Positions 36,586 to 45,679 of a DNA stretch of 64,000 nucleotides are shown piece after piece. This stretch comes from 40CM-4-69-5 sp036556905 (GTDB lineage: Bacteria > Methylomirabilota > Methylomirabilia > Rokubacteriales > CSP1-6), in assembly GCA_036556905.1 (NCBI GenBank), contig DATBIM010000069.1, forward strand, positions 1-64,000, given 5' to 3'. Each line of letters begins with the position of its first letter. Positions within the stretch are counted from its first letter, which is position 1. The notes under the pieces were generated by a model. The model did no database searches. It had not been told where the DNA came from and saw nothing but the letters and a program-made list of their open reading frames with translations. The position numbers were made by a program, and so were the translations under genes.

Positions 36586-36805
36586 TGCGGACCTCCTAGG
36601 ATCGGCCTCGGAACACAACGGTCAATGTCCGGCTTCGCTGGAGTCGCTCGGAGGCCGCGGTTCGCACCGCGTACTCTTCAGTGTGCTACGAGTGTGGGAT
36701 GACTGCCAGCAGAAAGCGTGGAGGCCGGGGAGACGAAGGAGCCGTGGGCGGGTGCTAATATCGGCGCCCATGGCGGTCCTGGCCGGAGTCCCCCGGACCT
36801 GAGCC

Positions 36806-37246
36806 GTGCCCACGCTGGTCCGTCGCTACATCAAGACGAGCTTCGTGTTCCTGGTGCTGGGCCTGCTGCTGGGTGGCTACATCCTGGTCGCCGAGTTCTT
36901 CCTGGGGAGCTATCCCCCGCGGCTCGTCGTCACGGCGCATGTGCATCTGCTGCTGGTGGGCTTCATGCTGATGATCGTGATGGGCGTCGCCACCTGGATG
37001 TTCCCCCGCGCCGCGAAGCCGGACGGGCGCTACCGGGCGGAGCTGGCCGAGGCAGTGTACTGGATCATGGCCGGCGCCACCGTGCTCCGGGCCGTGGCCG
37101 AAGTCACGGCCGGGTTCTCGGGACTAGCATCGCTCCGCCTCCTCATCCTGATCGGCGGGCTCGGTCAGCTGCTCGGCTCGGCGCTCTTCGTTGCCAACAT
37201 GTGGTGGCGGGTGCGGATGCCGGGTGTGGCGCCGCCCCCGCATTGA
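36806..37246 (+). CDS. Small membrane protein resembling part of haem-copper oxidase/NO reductase subunit I
   Basis: 146 residues with four hydrophobic segments. RYIKTSFVFLVLGLLLGGYI and VVTAHVHLLLVGFMLMIVMGVATWMFPR recall the CcoN/NorB family, in which helix II has a conserved His in (T/A)HxHLLLxG. Only this portion is present; the other haem ligands and the copper site of a full oxidase are missing, so it cannot be a complete oxidase. It starts at GTG and is divergent from the zinc-ribbon gene. It may be a single-haem membrane protein. Possibly co-transcribed with the epimerase 45 bases downstream. Confidence 0.65.
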   Translation: MPTLVRRYIKTSFVFLVLGLLLGGYILVAEFFLGSYPPRLVVTAHVHLLLVGFMLMIVMGVATWMFPRAAKPDGRYRAELAEAVYWIMAGATVLRAVAEVTAGFSGLASLRLLILIGGLGQLLGSALFVANMWWRVRMPGVAPPPH

Positions 37247-37291
37247 GGAGCACGGCAAGCCTGACCACGACGGAAAGGAGCCAGGCAACTC

Positions 37292-38158
37292 ATGAACAAG
37301 CGTCGTGTCGTCCTGGTGGGAGCGGCTGGCTACATCGCCCAGCGGATGTACCGGGAGCTCGCCGAGCGCTGGGACCTCGTCCCGATCGACGTCCTGGGGA
37401 CGGCCCGCGACGGCACACCCGTGCCCGGCATCGTTATCGCCGATCTTACGCGTCCCGATCGCAACCTGTATCGCCAGCACTTCCGGAACGCCGACGCCGT
37501 GATCCACTGTGGCTTCGTGAAAGCCCCGGGGCTCGACGCTACGACGTGGCAGGATAACGGCGACGCGAAGTTCTGGGCCGAGCACCAGAACGTGGCCATG
37601 GCCTACAACGTCTATCGGACGGCGCTCGAAGAGGGCGTGCGCCGGGTGGTGGTGGCCAGCTCCAACCACGCCGCCGACTACTACGAGCGGCTGATCTGGG
37701 CGGGCCAGCTGGAGATGGTCACCCCCGAGATGCCGCCCCGCTCGGACAACTGGTACGGCTGGGCCAAGGCCGCCTACGAGCTCCTGGGCTTCGTGTTCGC
37801 CACGGGCAAGGTCGACAGCCGCCGGCTGGAGGTCATCCAGTGGCGCATCGGTGGCCCCCGCGACGATGACATCGACCGCGTGAAGCCGGGCGACATCCCC
37901 CTCATGCACCGGGCGCTGGGCGCTTACCTCTCCCGGCGGGATCAGGTCCAGCAGGCGATCCGGATGGTCGAGACCGAGGACATCGCCGACGAGCACGGCA
38001 TCCCTTTCCTGATCGTCTACGGGATCAGCGGCAACACCCACCGCTTCTGGTCCATCGCCAACGCGCGCGCGAAGCTCGGTTACCAGCCGGCTGACGACAG
38101 CCAGGTCGTCTTCGCCGACAAGATCACCGCCATCGCCCGAGCCGCTCGACGTGGATGA
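37292..38158 (+). CDS. NAD-dependent epimerase/dehydratase family protein
   Basis: An extended short-chain dehydrogenase of 288 residues. The cofactor loop VLVGAAGYIAQRMYREL is G-A-A-G-Y-I (GxxGxxG), the catalytic pair is Tyr-x3-Lys in NWYGWAKAAYE, and VVVASSNHAADYY supplies the Ser. The SSNH motif and the NWYGWAK pattern fit uronate dehydrogenase-like members. A good AGGAG site lies before the ATG. The converging ABC importer may supply its substrate, but that is guesswork. Confidence 0.82.
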   Translation: MNKRRVVLVGAAGYIAQRMYRELAERWDLVPIDVLGTARDGTPVPGIVIADLTRPDRNLYRQHFRNADAVIHCGFVKAPGLDATTWQDNGDAKFWAEHQNVAMAYNVYRTALEEGVRRVVVASSNHAADYYERLIWAGQLEMVTPEMPPRSDNWYGWAKAAYELLGFVFATGKVDSRRLEVIQWRIGGPRDDDIDRVKPGDIPLMHRALGAYLSRRDQVQQAIRMVETEDIADEHGIPFLIVYGISGNTHRFWSIANARAKLGYQPADDSQVVFADKITAIARAARRG

Positions 38159-38226
38159 TCGCTGATCAAAAGCGCGCCGGGTACGGGTCGGGGGGTATCG
38201 GCAGGTCCCGCGCCGCGTGCCAACCG

Positions 38227-39315
38227 TCAGTCGGGGGAGTCGGCGAGGGGGACGCAGGCCGCCACCGGGATCTCCAGGCCGACGACATCGCCGGGACGGA
38301 AGGAGAGCCCGGGCAGCGCGCTGACGCGCAAGCGGACGTCGCTGCCGGTGACGCCTACCTCGTAATCGACGGCATCGCCGAGATACGCGGCACGCTCGAT
38401 CCGCCCGCGGACGAGATTGGCGCCCGACTCGCCAGCCGGCCTGGCCACATCCCGCAGCCTGATGGCGTGAGGCCGGATGGACACGGCCACGGCTGCTCCG
38501 GGCTTGAGGTTGCTGGCGGCGACCCGGAGGCGGACGTCGCCCTGGGCGATGGTATCGGGCCCCGCCGCCGTGGCGTGCACGAGGTTGGTCCGGCCAATGA
38601 AGGCGGCCACGAACCGTGTGCGCGGCTGCTCGAAGAGCTCCTGGGCCGTGCCGACCTGAACGACGCGGCCCCGCTCCAGGACGGCGATCCGGTCCGAGAT
38701 CACCATCGCTTCGGCCTGGTCGTGGGTGACGTACAGCGTCGTGATGCCGAAGCGCTCGTGGAGCCGGCGGATCTCGAAACGCATTTCTTCTCTGAGATTT
38801 GCGTCGAGATTGCTCAGGGGCTCATCGAGCAGGAGGATCTCGGGCTCGACGACCAGGGCCCGGGCCACGGCCACCCGCTGCTGCTGGCCTCCTGAGAGCT
38901 CCCCCGGATAGCGCGACTCGAATCCCCCGAGCTGGACGACACCGAGCATCTCACGCACCCTCCGCTCACGATCCTCGCGGGAGAGCGCGCTCTTGAAGCG
39001 AAGGCCATAGGCGACGTTCTGGGCCACGGTCATGTGAGGCCAGAGCGCATAGCTCTGGAAGATCATGGCCATCCGGCGCCGCTCGGGGGGCACGACCGTC
39101 GTCGGGGAAGACAGGCAGTGATCACCGACCCAGATCTCGCCGGCATCAGGCTTGAGAAAGCCCGCGACCAATCTCAGAGTTGTGGTCTTGCCACACCCGG
39201 AGGGCCCCAGCAGCGCGACCAGCTCGCGGGGCTTCACCTCGAGGGTGAGGTGCTGGACGGCGGCGACGTCCTCGCCGTACCGCTTGGTCAGCGCCTTCAG
39301 GAGGACGCCGGGCAT
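38227..39315 (-). CDS. ABC importer ATP-binding protein (Fe3+/spermidine/thiamine type)
   Basis: The ATPase has Walker A GPSGCGKTT, the signature LSGGQQQRVAVARAL, Walker B ILLLDEPLSNLD, and the H-loop VTHDQAEA. A C-terminal TOBE domain (about residues 280-360, IRPHAIRLRDV) marks the PotA/FbpC/CysA class. The ATG at 39315 gives the family N-terminus (LLKALTKRYG); the frame extends 28 codons upstream over the permease stop. It serves the permease and binding protein that come before it on the same strand. Confidence 0.93.
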   Translation of the reverse strand: MPGVLLKALTKRYGEDVAAVQHLTLEVKPRELVALLGPSGCGKTTTLRLVAGFLKPDAGEIWVGDHCLSSPTTVVPPERRRMAMIFQSYALWPHMTVAQNVAYGLRFKSALSREDRERRVREMLGVVQLGGFESRYPGELSGGQQQRVAVARALVVEPEILLLDEPLSNLDANLREEMRFEIRRLHERFGITTLYVTHDQAEAMVISDRIAVLERGRVVQVGTAQELFEQPRTRFVAAFIGRTNLVHATAAGPDTIAQGDVRLRVAASNLKPGAAVAVSIRPHAIRLRDVARPAGESGANLVRGRIERAAYLGDAVDYEVGVTGSDVRLRVSALPGLSFRPGDVVGLEIPVAACVPLADSPD

Positions 39316-39337
39316 CCCCACCCCGCGTGACGGCGCC

Positions 39338-40999
39338 TCACTCGCGGACTCCCATGAAGTCGCGTCCCAGCACGCGCTGCATAAGGATGACGGTGGCAAA
39401 CGTCATCACCAGCATGAACAGGCCCAGCACGGCGATGGCGCCGAACTGGCCTTCCTCCTTGAGATCGAAGATCACCACCGACATCACCTTGGTGTCGGGG
39501 GTGAACAGGATGATGGAGGCCGAGAGCTCGCGGATCACGCCGATGAAGATGAAGCACCAGGTGGCGATGATGCCGCTCCTGGCCAGCGGCGCCGTGATCT
39601 CCCCGAGCACGCGCAGGCGCCCGGCCCCCAGGATACGGCCGGCGTCCTCCAGCTCGGCGTGAACGCCCTTGAAGGTGGCGTCGGCCTGCGAGTACCCCAC
39701 CGGCATCTCCTTGGTGACGTAGGCCAAGAAGAGGATCCACAACGTGCCGTAGAGCAGGAAGGGCGGGCGGGTGTAGGCGATGAACAGGCCGACGGCGAGC
39801 ACGACGCCGGGGATGACGACCGGAGCCAGGGCCAGGAAGGCCAACACCTGGTGGCCGAGGATGAGGCGGCGGTTGGCGACGTAGGCCAGCAGCGCGGCCA
39901 GGCCGGCTCCCACGGTGGCGGTCAGCACCCCGAGCTCCAGCGTATTCAGGATGGCGGCCTTGGTGGCGCTGTACTCGAAGAAGGTGAAGGTGATGTTGCT
40001 CGCGGTGAGATTGTCCCAGGTCAGGGGCTGGGCCCAGGAGCGGGCCAGCGCTGCCTTGGCCAGCATGCTGTAGGGCAGGAAGATCGCGCAGGCCAGCACG
40101 GCCAGACACCCGGCCAGCGCCAGGTAGCGCCCGCGGCCCAGCGGGATGTTGCGCCGTTGCCCGCCCTTGCCACCGATGGAGGCGTAGCCGCGACGGCCGA
40201 GGAGCCGCTTCTGCAGCTGGAGCAGGAGTGCGGTGGCCAGCAGCAGCGGGATGGAGAAGGCGGCGGCCATCTCCACCTTGGGCGGGTAGTGGAAGAACGC
40301 CCAGATCTGGGTCGTGATGGTGTGAAAGCCGGCCGGCAGCGCCAGGATCGCGGGGGACCCGAAGAGAGCCAGGGCCTGGAGCACGGCCAGGATGAAGCCG
40401 CTCAGGATGGCCGGGGCCACCAGCGGGAGGGTGACGGTGACGGCCACGCGCAGGCGTCCGGCGCCCAGGATCGACGCCGCCTCCTCCAGGTCGGAGGCGA
40501 TCAGGGCCAGCGTGTTGACCATCATGATGTAGACGTAGGGGAACGTGTAGATCGCGACCACGAAGATCAGGCCCGGCATGCTGAAGATGTTGACGAGCGG
40601 CTCCGGGCTGCCGGTGAGCCCGCGATAGAGCTTGTTGAGCAAGCCGGCGTTGGGCCCGGCCAGCATCACCCAGGCGAAGGCGCCCAGGAAGGGCGGCGTG
40701 ACGAACGAGGCCATGATGAGGCCGCGGATCACGGCCTTGCCGGGCAGGTCGGTACGCGCCGTCAGCCACGCCATGGGCGCGCCCACGGCGAGCGAGGCCA
40801 GCCCTACCCAGAACGCCATCACCACCGTGTTCCAGAGCGCCTTTTGTAAATGCGGATCCTGGAAGACCGCCGCGTAGTGCGCCAGGGTCGCGCCCTGCTC
40901 GCTGCTCACGCTCACCCAGCCGAGCCAGCCCAGCGGCAGGGCCATGAGGACCAGCAGCGTGACGGCGGCCAGGACCCAGACGGGGACGGCGCGCTCCAT
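39338..40999 (-). CDS. ABC importer permease, two fused membrane domains (FbpB/ThiP type)
   Basis: A 553-residue permease with about 12 membrane segments and two EAA loops: DLEEAASILGAGRLRVAVTVTLPL near residue 165 and ELEDAGRILGAGRLRVLGEITAPL near 445. Such two-domain permeases belong to ferric iron, thiamine and related importers. It is followed by its ATPase (22 bases) and preceded by the binding protein (9 bases), all on the minus strand. Confidence 0.93.
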   Translation of the reverse strand: MERAVPVWVLAAVTLLVLMALPLGWLGWVSVSSEQGATLAHYAAVFQDPHLQKALWNTVVMAFWVGLASLAVGAPMAWLTARTDLPGKAVIRGLIMASFVTPPFLGAFAWVMLAGPNAGLLNKLYRGLTGSPEPLVNIFSMPGLIFVVAIYTFPYVYIMMVNTLALIASDLEEAASILGAGRLRVAVTVTLPLVAPAILSGFILAVLQALALFGSPAILALPAGFHTITTQIWAFFHYPPKVEMAAAFSIPLLLATALLLQLQKRLLGRRGYASIGGKGGQRRNIPLGRGRYLALAGCLAVLACAIFLPYSMLAKAALARSWAQPLTWDNLTASNITFTFFEYSATKAAILNTLELGVLTATVGAGLAALLAYVANRRLILGHQVLAFLALAPVVIPGVVLAVGLFIAYTRPPFLLYGTLWILFLAYVTKEMPVGYSQADATFKGVHAELEDAGRILGAGRLRVLGEITAPLARSGIIATWCFIFIGVIRELSASIILFTPDTKVMSVVIFDLKEEGQFGAIAVLGLFMLVMTFATVILMQRVLGRDFMGVRE

Positions 41000-41008
41000 G
41001 GCCGGCGG

Positions 41009-42034
41009 TCAGGCCCCGAAGAACTCGACGAATCGCTTCTTGATCTCCTCGTTCCGCTTCTCCAGCTCCCCGGGATCCACCTGCAGGAGCTTGAGCTCGG
41101 AGAGCTTGGGCTTGTCGGCGGGGTAGGTGACCTCGGGATGCCCGGTGTAGAGGCCTTCGCTGTCGGCCAGGACCTGCTGGACCTCCCGGCTGAAGCTGAA
41201 GTCGGTGAAGAGTTTGGCCGCGTTGGGATGCGGCGCGAAGGCCGTGATCGCCGTCGGCGAGACGATCAGCGGCACGCCCTCCTGGGGGATCACGATCTCG
41301 ATGGGGTTGCCCTTCTTCTTCGTCGCGTAGGCATTGTAGTCGGCGGTGTTCGCCGCCACCGGTCGCTCACCCGACGCCACCACTCCCGGTGGATCCACCG
41401 CCGACTGCACGATCATCGGCTTGTTCTCGGCCAGCTTCTTGAAGTAGTCCCAGCCGTGGAGGTTCACCAGGGCCAGGACGTGGGTGGCGATGACACCGCT
41501 GTACCCGGGATGGGCGGTGACGAGCTTGCCCCGCCACTTGGGATCGAGGAGATCCTTCCAGGTCTTGGGCGCCTCGGCGGCCGAGACGATGTTCGGGTTG
41601 TAGGCGATGACGGACACGGTGGCCCGGAGCCCGTAGTGGAAGCCGTCCTTGTCTCGGAAGCCGGTCGGCAACCGATCGGCGCCGGCCGGCGTGTATTTCA
41701 TGAGCAGCTTCTTGTCCTTGAGGAGCACGAAGTGGCCGGCGTCGGAGGTGTGCACCACGTCGGCGTTCTTGATGTTGGCCTGAAGCTCCTGCATGAGACG
41801 CTGCAGGACGCGCTGCGAGCCCGTGCGGTGCACCTCGACCTTGATCCCGGGGTGCGCGGCCTCGAACAGCTTGGCCACCTTCTCCGCGCTCTGCAGGGCC
41901 AGGGAGGTGTACCAGACGACTTTGCCTTCCTTGCGGGCCCCGTCCAGGTGCGGGCTCTGGGCCCCGGCCGATGTCGCGACGCCGATGACGACGAGCGCCG
42001 CCATCACGATCAGAGAACACACACGCTGCACCAT
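41009..42034 (-). CDS. ABC importer periplasmic substrate-binding protein
   Basis: A signal peptide (MVQRVCSLIVMAALVVIGVATSAGA, about 25 residues) is followed by a family 1/6 binding protein: KVVWYTSLALQSAEKVAKLF, then YNPNIVSAAEAPKTWKDLLDPKW, like FutA/FbpA/AfuA proteins. The tyrosine pairs used by ferric-binding proteins cannot be confirmed without alignment, so iron, phosphonate, thiamine or an organic acid remain possible. The start ATG at 42034 has GGAGGG upstream; the longer frame overlaps the phosphatase gene. Length is 341. Confidence 0.9.
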   Translation of the reverse strand: MVQRVCSLIVMAALVVIGVATSAGAQSPHLDGARKEGKVVWYTSLALQSAEKVAKLFEAAHPGIKVEVHRTGSQRVLQRLMQELQANIKNADVVHTSDAGHFVLLKDKKLLMKYTPAGADRLPTGFRDKDGFHYGLRATVSVIAYNPNIVSAAEAPKTWKDLLDPKWRGKLVTAHPGYSGVIATHVLALVNLHGWDYFKKLAENKPMIVQSAVDPPGVVASGERPVAANTADYNAYATKKKGNPIEIVIPQEGVPLIVSPTAITAFAPHPNAAKLFTDFSFSREVQQVLADSEGLYTGHPEVTYPADKPKLSELKLLQVDPGELEKRNEEIKKRFVEFFGA

Positions 42035-42108
42035 GCCGTCCCTCCATTCCGGCGCGTCATCGCCGCCGGACAACATGCGGGGCACTGTCGCCGCTGGCCG
42101 GGCCGGCG

Positions 42109-42903
42109 TCAAGAGGAAACCCGCCGGACCGTCCTGAGTATCTCCAGCATCTCCTCGTGGATATGCCCGTTGCTCGCCACGACGGCAGGGGCCTCGAGGT
42201 CGAGCCCGCCTCCGCCGAGGCTGGTCACCCGACCACCGGCCTCCTCGACAAGCAGGCTGCCGGCGGCGACGTCCCAGGGGCCGAGCCTTAGTTCCCAGTG
42301 GCCGTCGAAGCGGCCGGCCGCCAGCCAGGCCAGATCGAGCACGGCCGACCCCATGCGCCGGACCGCGCGCGCGCGGACGCTGAACGCGCCGTACTCGGCC
42401 AGGTTGTTGTCGGGGCTTTCCCGGATGGTGTAGGGGAAGCCGGTGGTCAGCAGGCTCTCGTCGAGCCGCGTCGTCGAGGACACGCGGAGCCGCTCCTGGC
42501 CGAGGAACGCGCCGGCGCCACGCTCGGCCATGAAGAGCTCGTCGAGGTTCGGGTCGTACACGACACCGAGGACGACCTGGCCGGCCACCTCGAGCGCGAT
42601 GGACACGGCGAAGAGGGGCACGCCGTGGGCGTAGTTCGTCGTGCCGTCCAGGGGGTCCACGATCCAGCGGCGGCCGGAGCGGCCTGGGCGCGCGCCCGTC
42701 TCCTCGGAGAGCATCGCGTCGGCGGGAAAGGCACCGGCCAACCGCTCCAGGATCAGCGTCTCCGCCCGCGCATCCATCTCGGTCACGAGGTTGGTCGGCG
42801 TGCCCTTGTAGCTGATGCGCCGCTGCCCCGGCAGCTCGCTCCGGAGAAGGTGGCCGGCGCTGCGCGCGGCGTCGATGGCCACGCGCGACTCGAGAGGCCT
42901 CAT
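42109..42903 (-). CDS. Inositol monophosphatase family protein
   Basis: A Mg-dependent, Li-sensitive phosphatase fold of 264 residues. Metal-binding motifs: LSEETG (Glu), WIVDPLDGTTNYAHG (DPxDGT) and GPWDVAAGSLLVEEAGG (WDxAAG). These are the standard IMPase/SuhB/HisN-like/CysQ motifs; which substrate is used is not clear. It is 74 bases upstream of the ABC binding protein on the same strand and divergent from the ketopantoate-reductase-like gene. Confidence 0.92.
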   Translation of the reverse strand: MRPLESRVAIDAARSAGHLLRSELPGQRRISYKGTPTNLVTEMDARAETLILERLAGAFPADAMLSEETGARPGRSGRRWIVDPLDGTTNYAHGVPLFAVSIALEVAGQVVLGVVYDPNLDELFMAERGAGAFLGQERLRVSSTTRLDESLLTTGFPYTIRESPDNNLAEYGAFSVRARAVRRMGSAVLDLAWLAAGRFDGHWELRLGPWDVAAGSLLVEEAGGRVTSLGGGGLDLEAPAVVASNGHIHEEMLEILRTVRRVSS

Positions 42904-42971
42904 GATCGCGGCGCCAGCCTACCACACGGGTCCTTGACAACCAACGGACGCTCCCGGAGCATGGGACTCCC

Positions 42972-43937
42972 GTGGATCAGTTGCGAATGCTCGTCGTCGG
43001 GGCCGGCGGCGTCGGCGGTTACTTCGGTGCGCGTCTGGCCCGCGCGGGCCTGCCGGTGACGCTGGTCGCCCGCGGCGCCCATCTCGAGGCCATCCAGCGC
43101 AACGGGCTCAGAATCTCCTCGACCGTCGAAGGCGACTATACGGTGAAGATCGAGGCCGTCGAGCGGGTCGAGGGCCGTCCCTCCATCGACGTGGTCTTGC
43201 TCTGCGTGAAATCCTTCGACACCGAGGGGGCTCTGGCGATGCTCACGCCGGCGCTGGGGCCCCAGACGGCGGTGCTCTCGCTCCAGAATGGCGTCGTGAA
43301 TCTCGAGCTCGTGGAGGCCAGCGTGGGCGCCGCGCGCACCCTGGCCGGCGCCGCCTACGTGTTCGCCGAGCTGACCGCCCCCGGAGTGATCGCGCACCGT
43401 TTCGCCGGCCGGATCGCGTTCGGCGAGCTGGACGGTCGCGTCACGGCCCGGGCCGAGCGCCTGCGCGCCGCGTTCGCGGCGGCCGGCGTGCCCGTGGAAG
43501 TCTCCACGGACATCCGCCGGGTGCTGTGGGAGAAGTACCTTCTCATCTGTGCCCAGGCGGGTGTCACCGCGGTCACCGGCTGCCCCTCGGGCGTCGTGCG
43601 CGCGGTTCCCGAGACCTGGCGCCTCTATCGCCTCCTGCTCGAGGAGCTCGCGGCCCTGGCTGCCGCGGCCGGAGTGAGCCTCGCTCCCGACGTCGTCGAC
43701 CGCATTGTGGCTGCCGCCGCCGCGCTGGGTCCGGATACGAGATCATCGCTGGCCGATGACCTCGCAGCCGGCCGGCGGCTGGAGCTGGAGGCTTTGCACG
43801 GTTACGCCGTCCGCCTCGGCCAGCGCCTCGGGGTCGCCACCCCCACGCTCTTCGCGGTCTATGCGGCGCTCAAGCCTCACGCGGAGGGTGTCTCGCCGGG
43901 CGGGTTGGGGCTCCAGCGCACTCGAGGGGCGGGCTGA
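42972..43937 (+). CDS. Ketopantoate reductase family protein (PanE/ApbA)
   Basis: The N-terminal Rossmann loop VVGAGGVGGYFGARLARAG is the GxGxxG of PanE. LLCVKSFDTEGAL supplies the conserved Lys, LQNGVVNLE the Asn, and RVLWEKYLLICAQAGVTAVTG the second conserved Lys with the N-A/G-x2-A-L/T-T region. In pantothenate synthesis the enzyme makes D-pantoate from ketopantoate with NADPH, but many paralogues have other substrates, so no symbol is given. Start at GTG 42972, 68 bases from the divergent phosphatase. Confidence 0.85.
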   Translation: MDQLRMLVVGAGGVGGYFGARLARAGLPVTLVARGAHLEAIQRNGLRISSTVEGDYTVKIEAVERVEGRPSIDVVLLCVKSFDTEGALAMLTPALGPQTAVLSLQNGVVNLELVEASVGAARTLAGAAYVFAELTAPGVIAHRFAGRIAFGELDGRVTARAERLRAAFAAAGVPVEVSTDIRRVLWEKYLLICAQAGVTAVTGCPSGVVRAVPETWRLYRLLLEELAALAAAAGVSLAPDVVDRIVAAAAALGPDTRSSLADDLAAGRRLELEALHGYAVRLGQRLGVATPTLFAVYAALKPHAEGVSPGGLGLQRTRGAG

Positions 43938-45679
43938 GCGCAACGCCGGCATCTCCGGCGCGCCAACTGGCGCGCTACATCGCCCGCTACGGTGTCCGCT
44001 ACGCCGGCGGCGTGACCTGCCTGGCGACCGCCACTCTGCTCAGCCTGCTGATTCCCCGCACGGTGCAGCGCGCCGTGGAAGCGCTGGAGACGGATCCGGC
44101 GGCCGCGCCCATCGCCACCTTCGTCGGTCTCATCCTCCTCATCGCGCTCGGCAACGGGGTGGCCCGTCTGGGCTCCCGCTTCCTGCTCGTGGGCAGCGCC
44201 CAGCGCGTGGAATGTGACATCCGCAACGAGCTCTACCGGAGTCTGCTGAGGTTCTCGCCCGACTTCTACGCCCGTCACGCCATCGGAGACCTGATGGCGC
44301 GGGCCTCGAGCGACGTGTCGGCGGTCCGCTCGCTGGTGGGCTTCGGCAGCGTGAGCCTGATCAGCACGGTGCTCGCCTTCGTGGGGGCGCTCGCGGCCAT
44401 GCTGGCGGTGGATCCCTGGCTGACCCTGTGGGCCCTGGCTCCCTACCCGGTGCTGGCCCTGCTGGCCCGGGGCGCCAACGTCGCCATCCACGAGCGGACC
44501 CAGGCCGCTCAGGAACAGCTCGGGGTCCTGTCGGCTCGCGTCCAGGAGACGCTGGCCGGCATGAGCGTCGTCCGCGGCTACACGATGGAAGGCCACGCCA
44601 CCGCGGAGTTCGACCGGGCCAACCGTGAGCACCTGAGCCGCACGGCGGCCCTGGCTCGCACGCTGTCGGGCTTCGTCCCCCTCACCGGCCTCATCTCGGG
44701 CCTGGGCGCCCTCATCGCGCTCTGGCTCGGCGGCCGGGCCGTGATGGAGGGGCGGCTCACGCTGGGGGCGCTGGTGGCCTTCAACGGTTACCTGGCCTAC
44801 CTGGCGTGGCCCACGCTGGCGCTCGGCTTCACGCTCTCGCTCGCCCGGCGGGGGCTCACCTCGATGGAGAGGATCCAGGAGATCATCGACGCCGCGCCTA
44901 GGCCCGAAGGGCCGGGACCGTCCCTGGCGGGGCCCATGTCCATCCGCTTCGACGGCTTGACCTTCGCTTACGAGGGCCGCGACCCGGCACTGCGCGGGGT
45001 CAGCTTCGCCGTGGCGCCCGGCGAGGTGGTGGCCCTCGTGGGAGCGACGGGCAGCGGCAAGTCCACGCTGGGCGCGCTGCTGGCGCGGCTGTGGGAGCCC
45101 CCGGCCGGCACCGTGTTCGTCGCTGATCGTGACGTCACCGCGCTGAGCCTGGGGACGCTCCGCGCGGTGCTGGGGTACGTGCCTCAGGAGGCGTTTCTCT
45201 TCTCCCGCTCCATCCTCGACAACGTGACCCTGGGCCGGCCGGCGGTGAGCCGGGAGGCGGCCCGGGCGGTGGCCGCCGTGGCGGGCATCGCCGACGAGGT
45301 CGAGGCGTTCGAGGCCGGCTGGGACACGGTGGTGGGGGAGCGCGGCTTGACCGTCTCCGGAGGCCAGCGCCAGCGCCTGGCCCTGGCTCGCGCGCTGGCC
45401 GGTGGACCGCCGATCCTGATTCTCGACGACGTCTTCGCCAGCGTGGACGCGGCCAAGGAGGAGGAGATCACCGTCGCGCTGCGCCGGGCGGCCACGGGCC
45501 AGACGATCGTGTTGATGACGCATCGGCTGCGCGCGGCCCGCGCCGCCGACCGCATCGTGGTCCTCGTCGAGGGACGCGTCGCCGAGTCCGGGACCCACGA
45601 CGAGCTGATGGCCGCCGGCGGAGCCTACGCTCAGCTCTGGCGCATCCAGCAGCTCGAGGAGGAGATCGCGCGTGCCTGA
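43934..45679 (+). CDS. ABC exporter half-transporter (membrane plus ATPase domain), first of a pair
   Basis: A type IV ABC exporter: six membrane segments (about 25-320) and an ATPase with GATGSGKSTLG (Walker A), VSGGQRQRLALARAL (signature) and ILDDVFASVD (Walker B). The Walker B has D-D in place of the usual D-E, so the catalytic glutamate is replaced and this site is probably degenerate, as in many heterodimeric exporters. The first ordinary start is GTG 44012, but the family N-terminus (ARQLARYIARYGVRYAGG) continues upstream to CTG 43934, which overlaps the previous TGA as CTGA; I take that as the likely start. Pairs with the next gene. Confidence 0.85.
   Translation: MSATPASPARQLARYIARYGVRYAGGVTCLATATLLSLLIPRTVQRAVEALETDPAAAPIATFVGLILLIALGNGVARLGSRFLLVGSAQRVECDIRNELYRSLLRFSPDFYARHAIGDLMARASSDVSAVRSLVGFGSVSLISTVLAFVGALAAMLAVDPWLTLWALAPYPVLALLARGANVAIHERTQAAQEQLGVLSARVQETLAGMSVVRGYTMEGHATAEFDRANREHLSRTAALARTLSGFVPLTGLISGLGALIALWLGGRAVMEGRLTLGALVAFNGYLAYLAWPTLALGFTLSLARRGLTSMERIQEIIDAAPRPEGPGPSLAGPMSIRFDGLTFAYEGRDPALRGVSFAVAPGEVVALVGATGSGKSTLGALLARLWEPPAGTVFVADRDVTALSLGTLRAVLGYVPQEAFLFSRSILDNVTLGRPAVSREAARAVAAVAGIADEVEAFEAGWDTVVGERGLTVSGGQRQRLALARALAGGPPILILDDVFASVDAAKEEEITVALRRAATGQTIVLMTHRLRAARAADRIVVLVEGRVAESGTHDELMAAGGAYAQLWRIQQLEEEIARA

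Noticed and set aside
36769..36801. A 10-codon leader peptide before the haem-copper-like gene
   Set aside because: No run of regulatory codons and no attenuator-like hairpins follow; it is probably chance.
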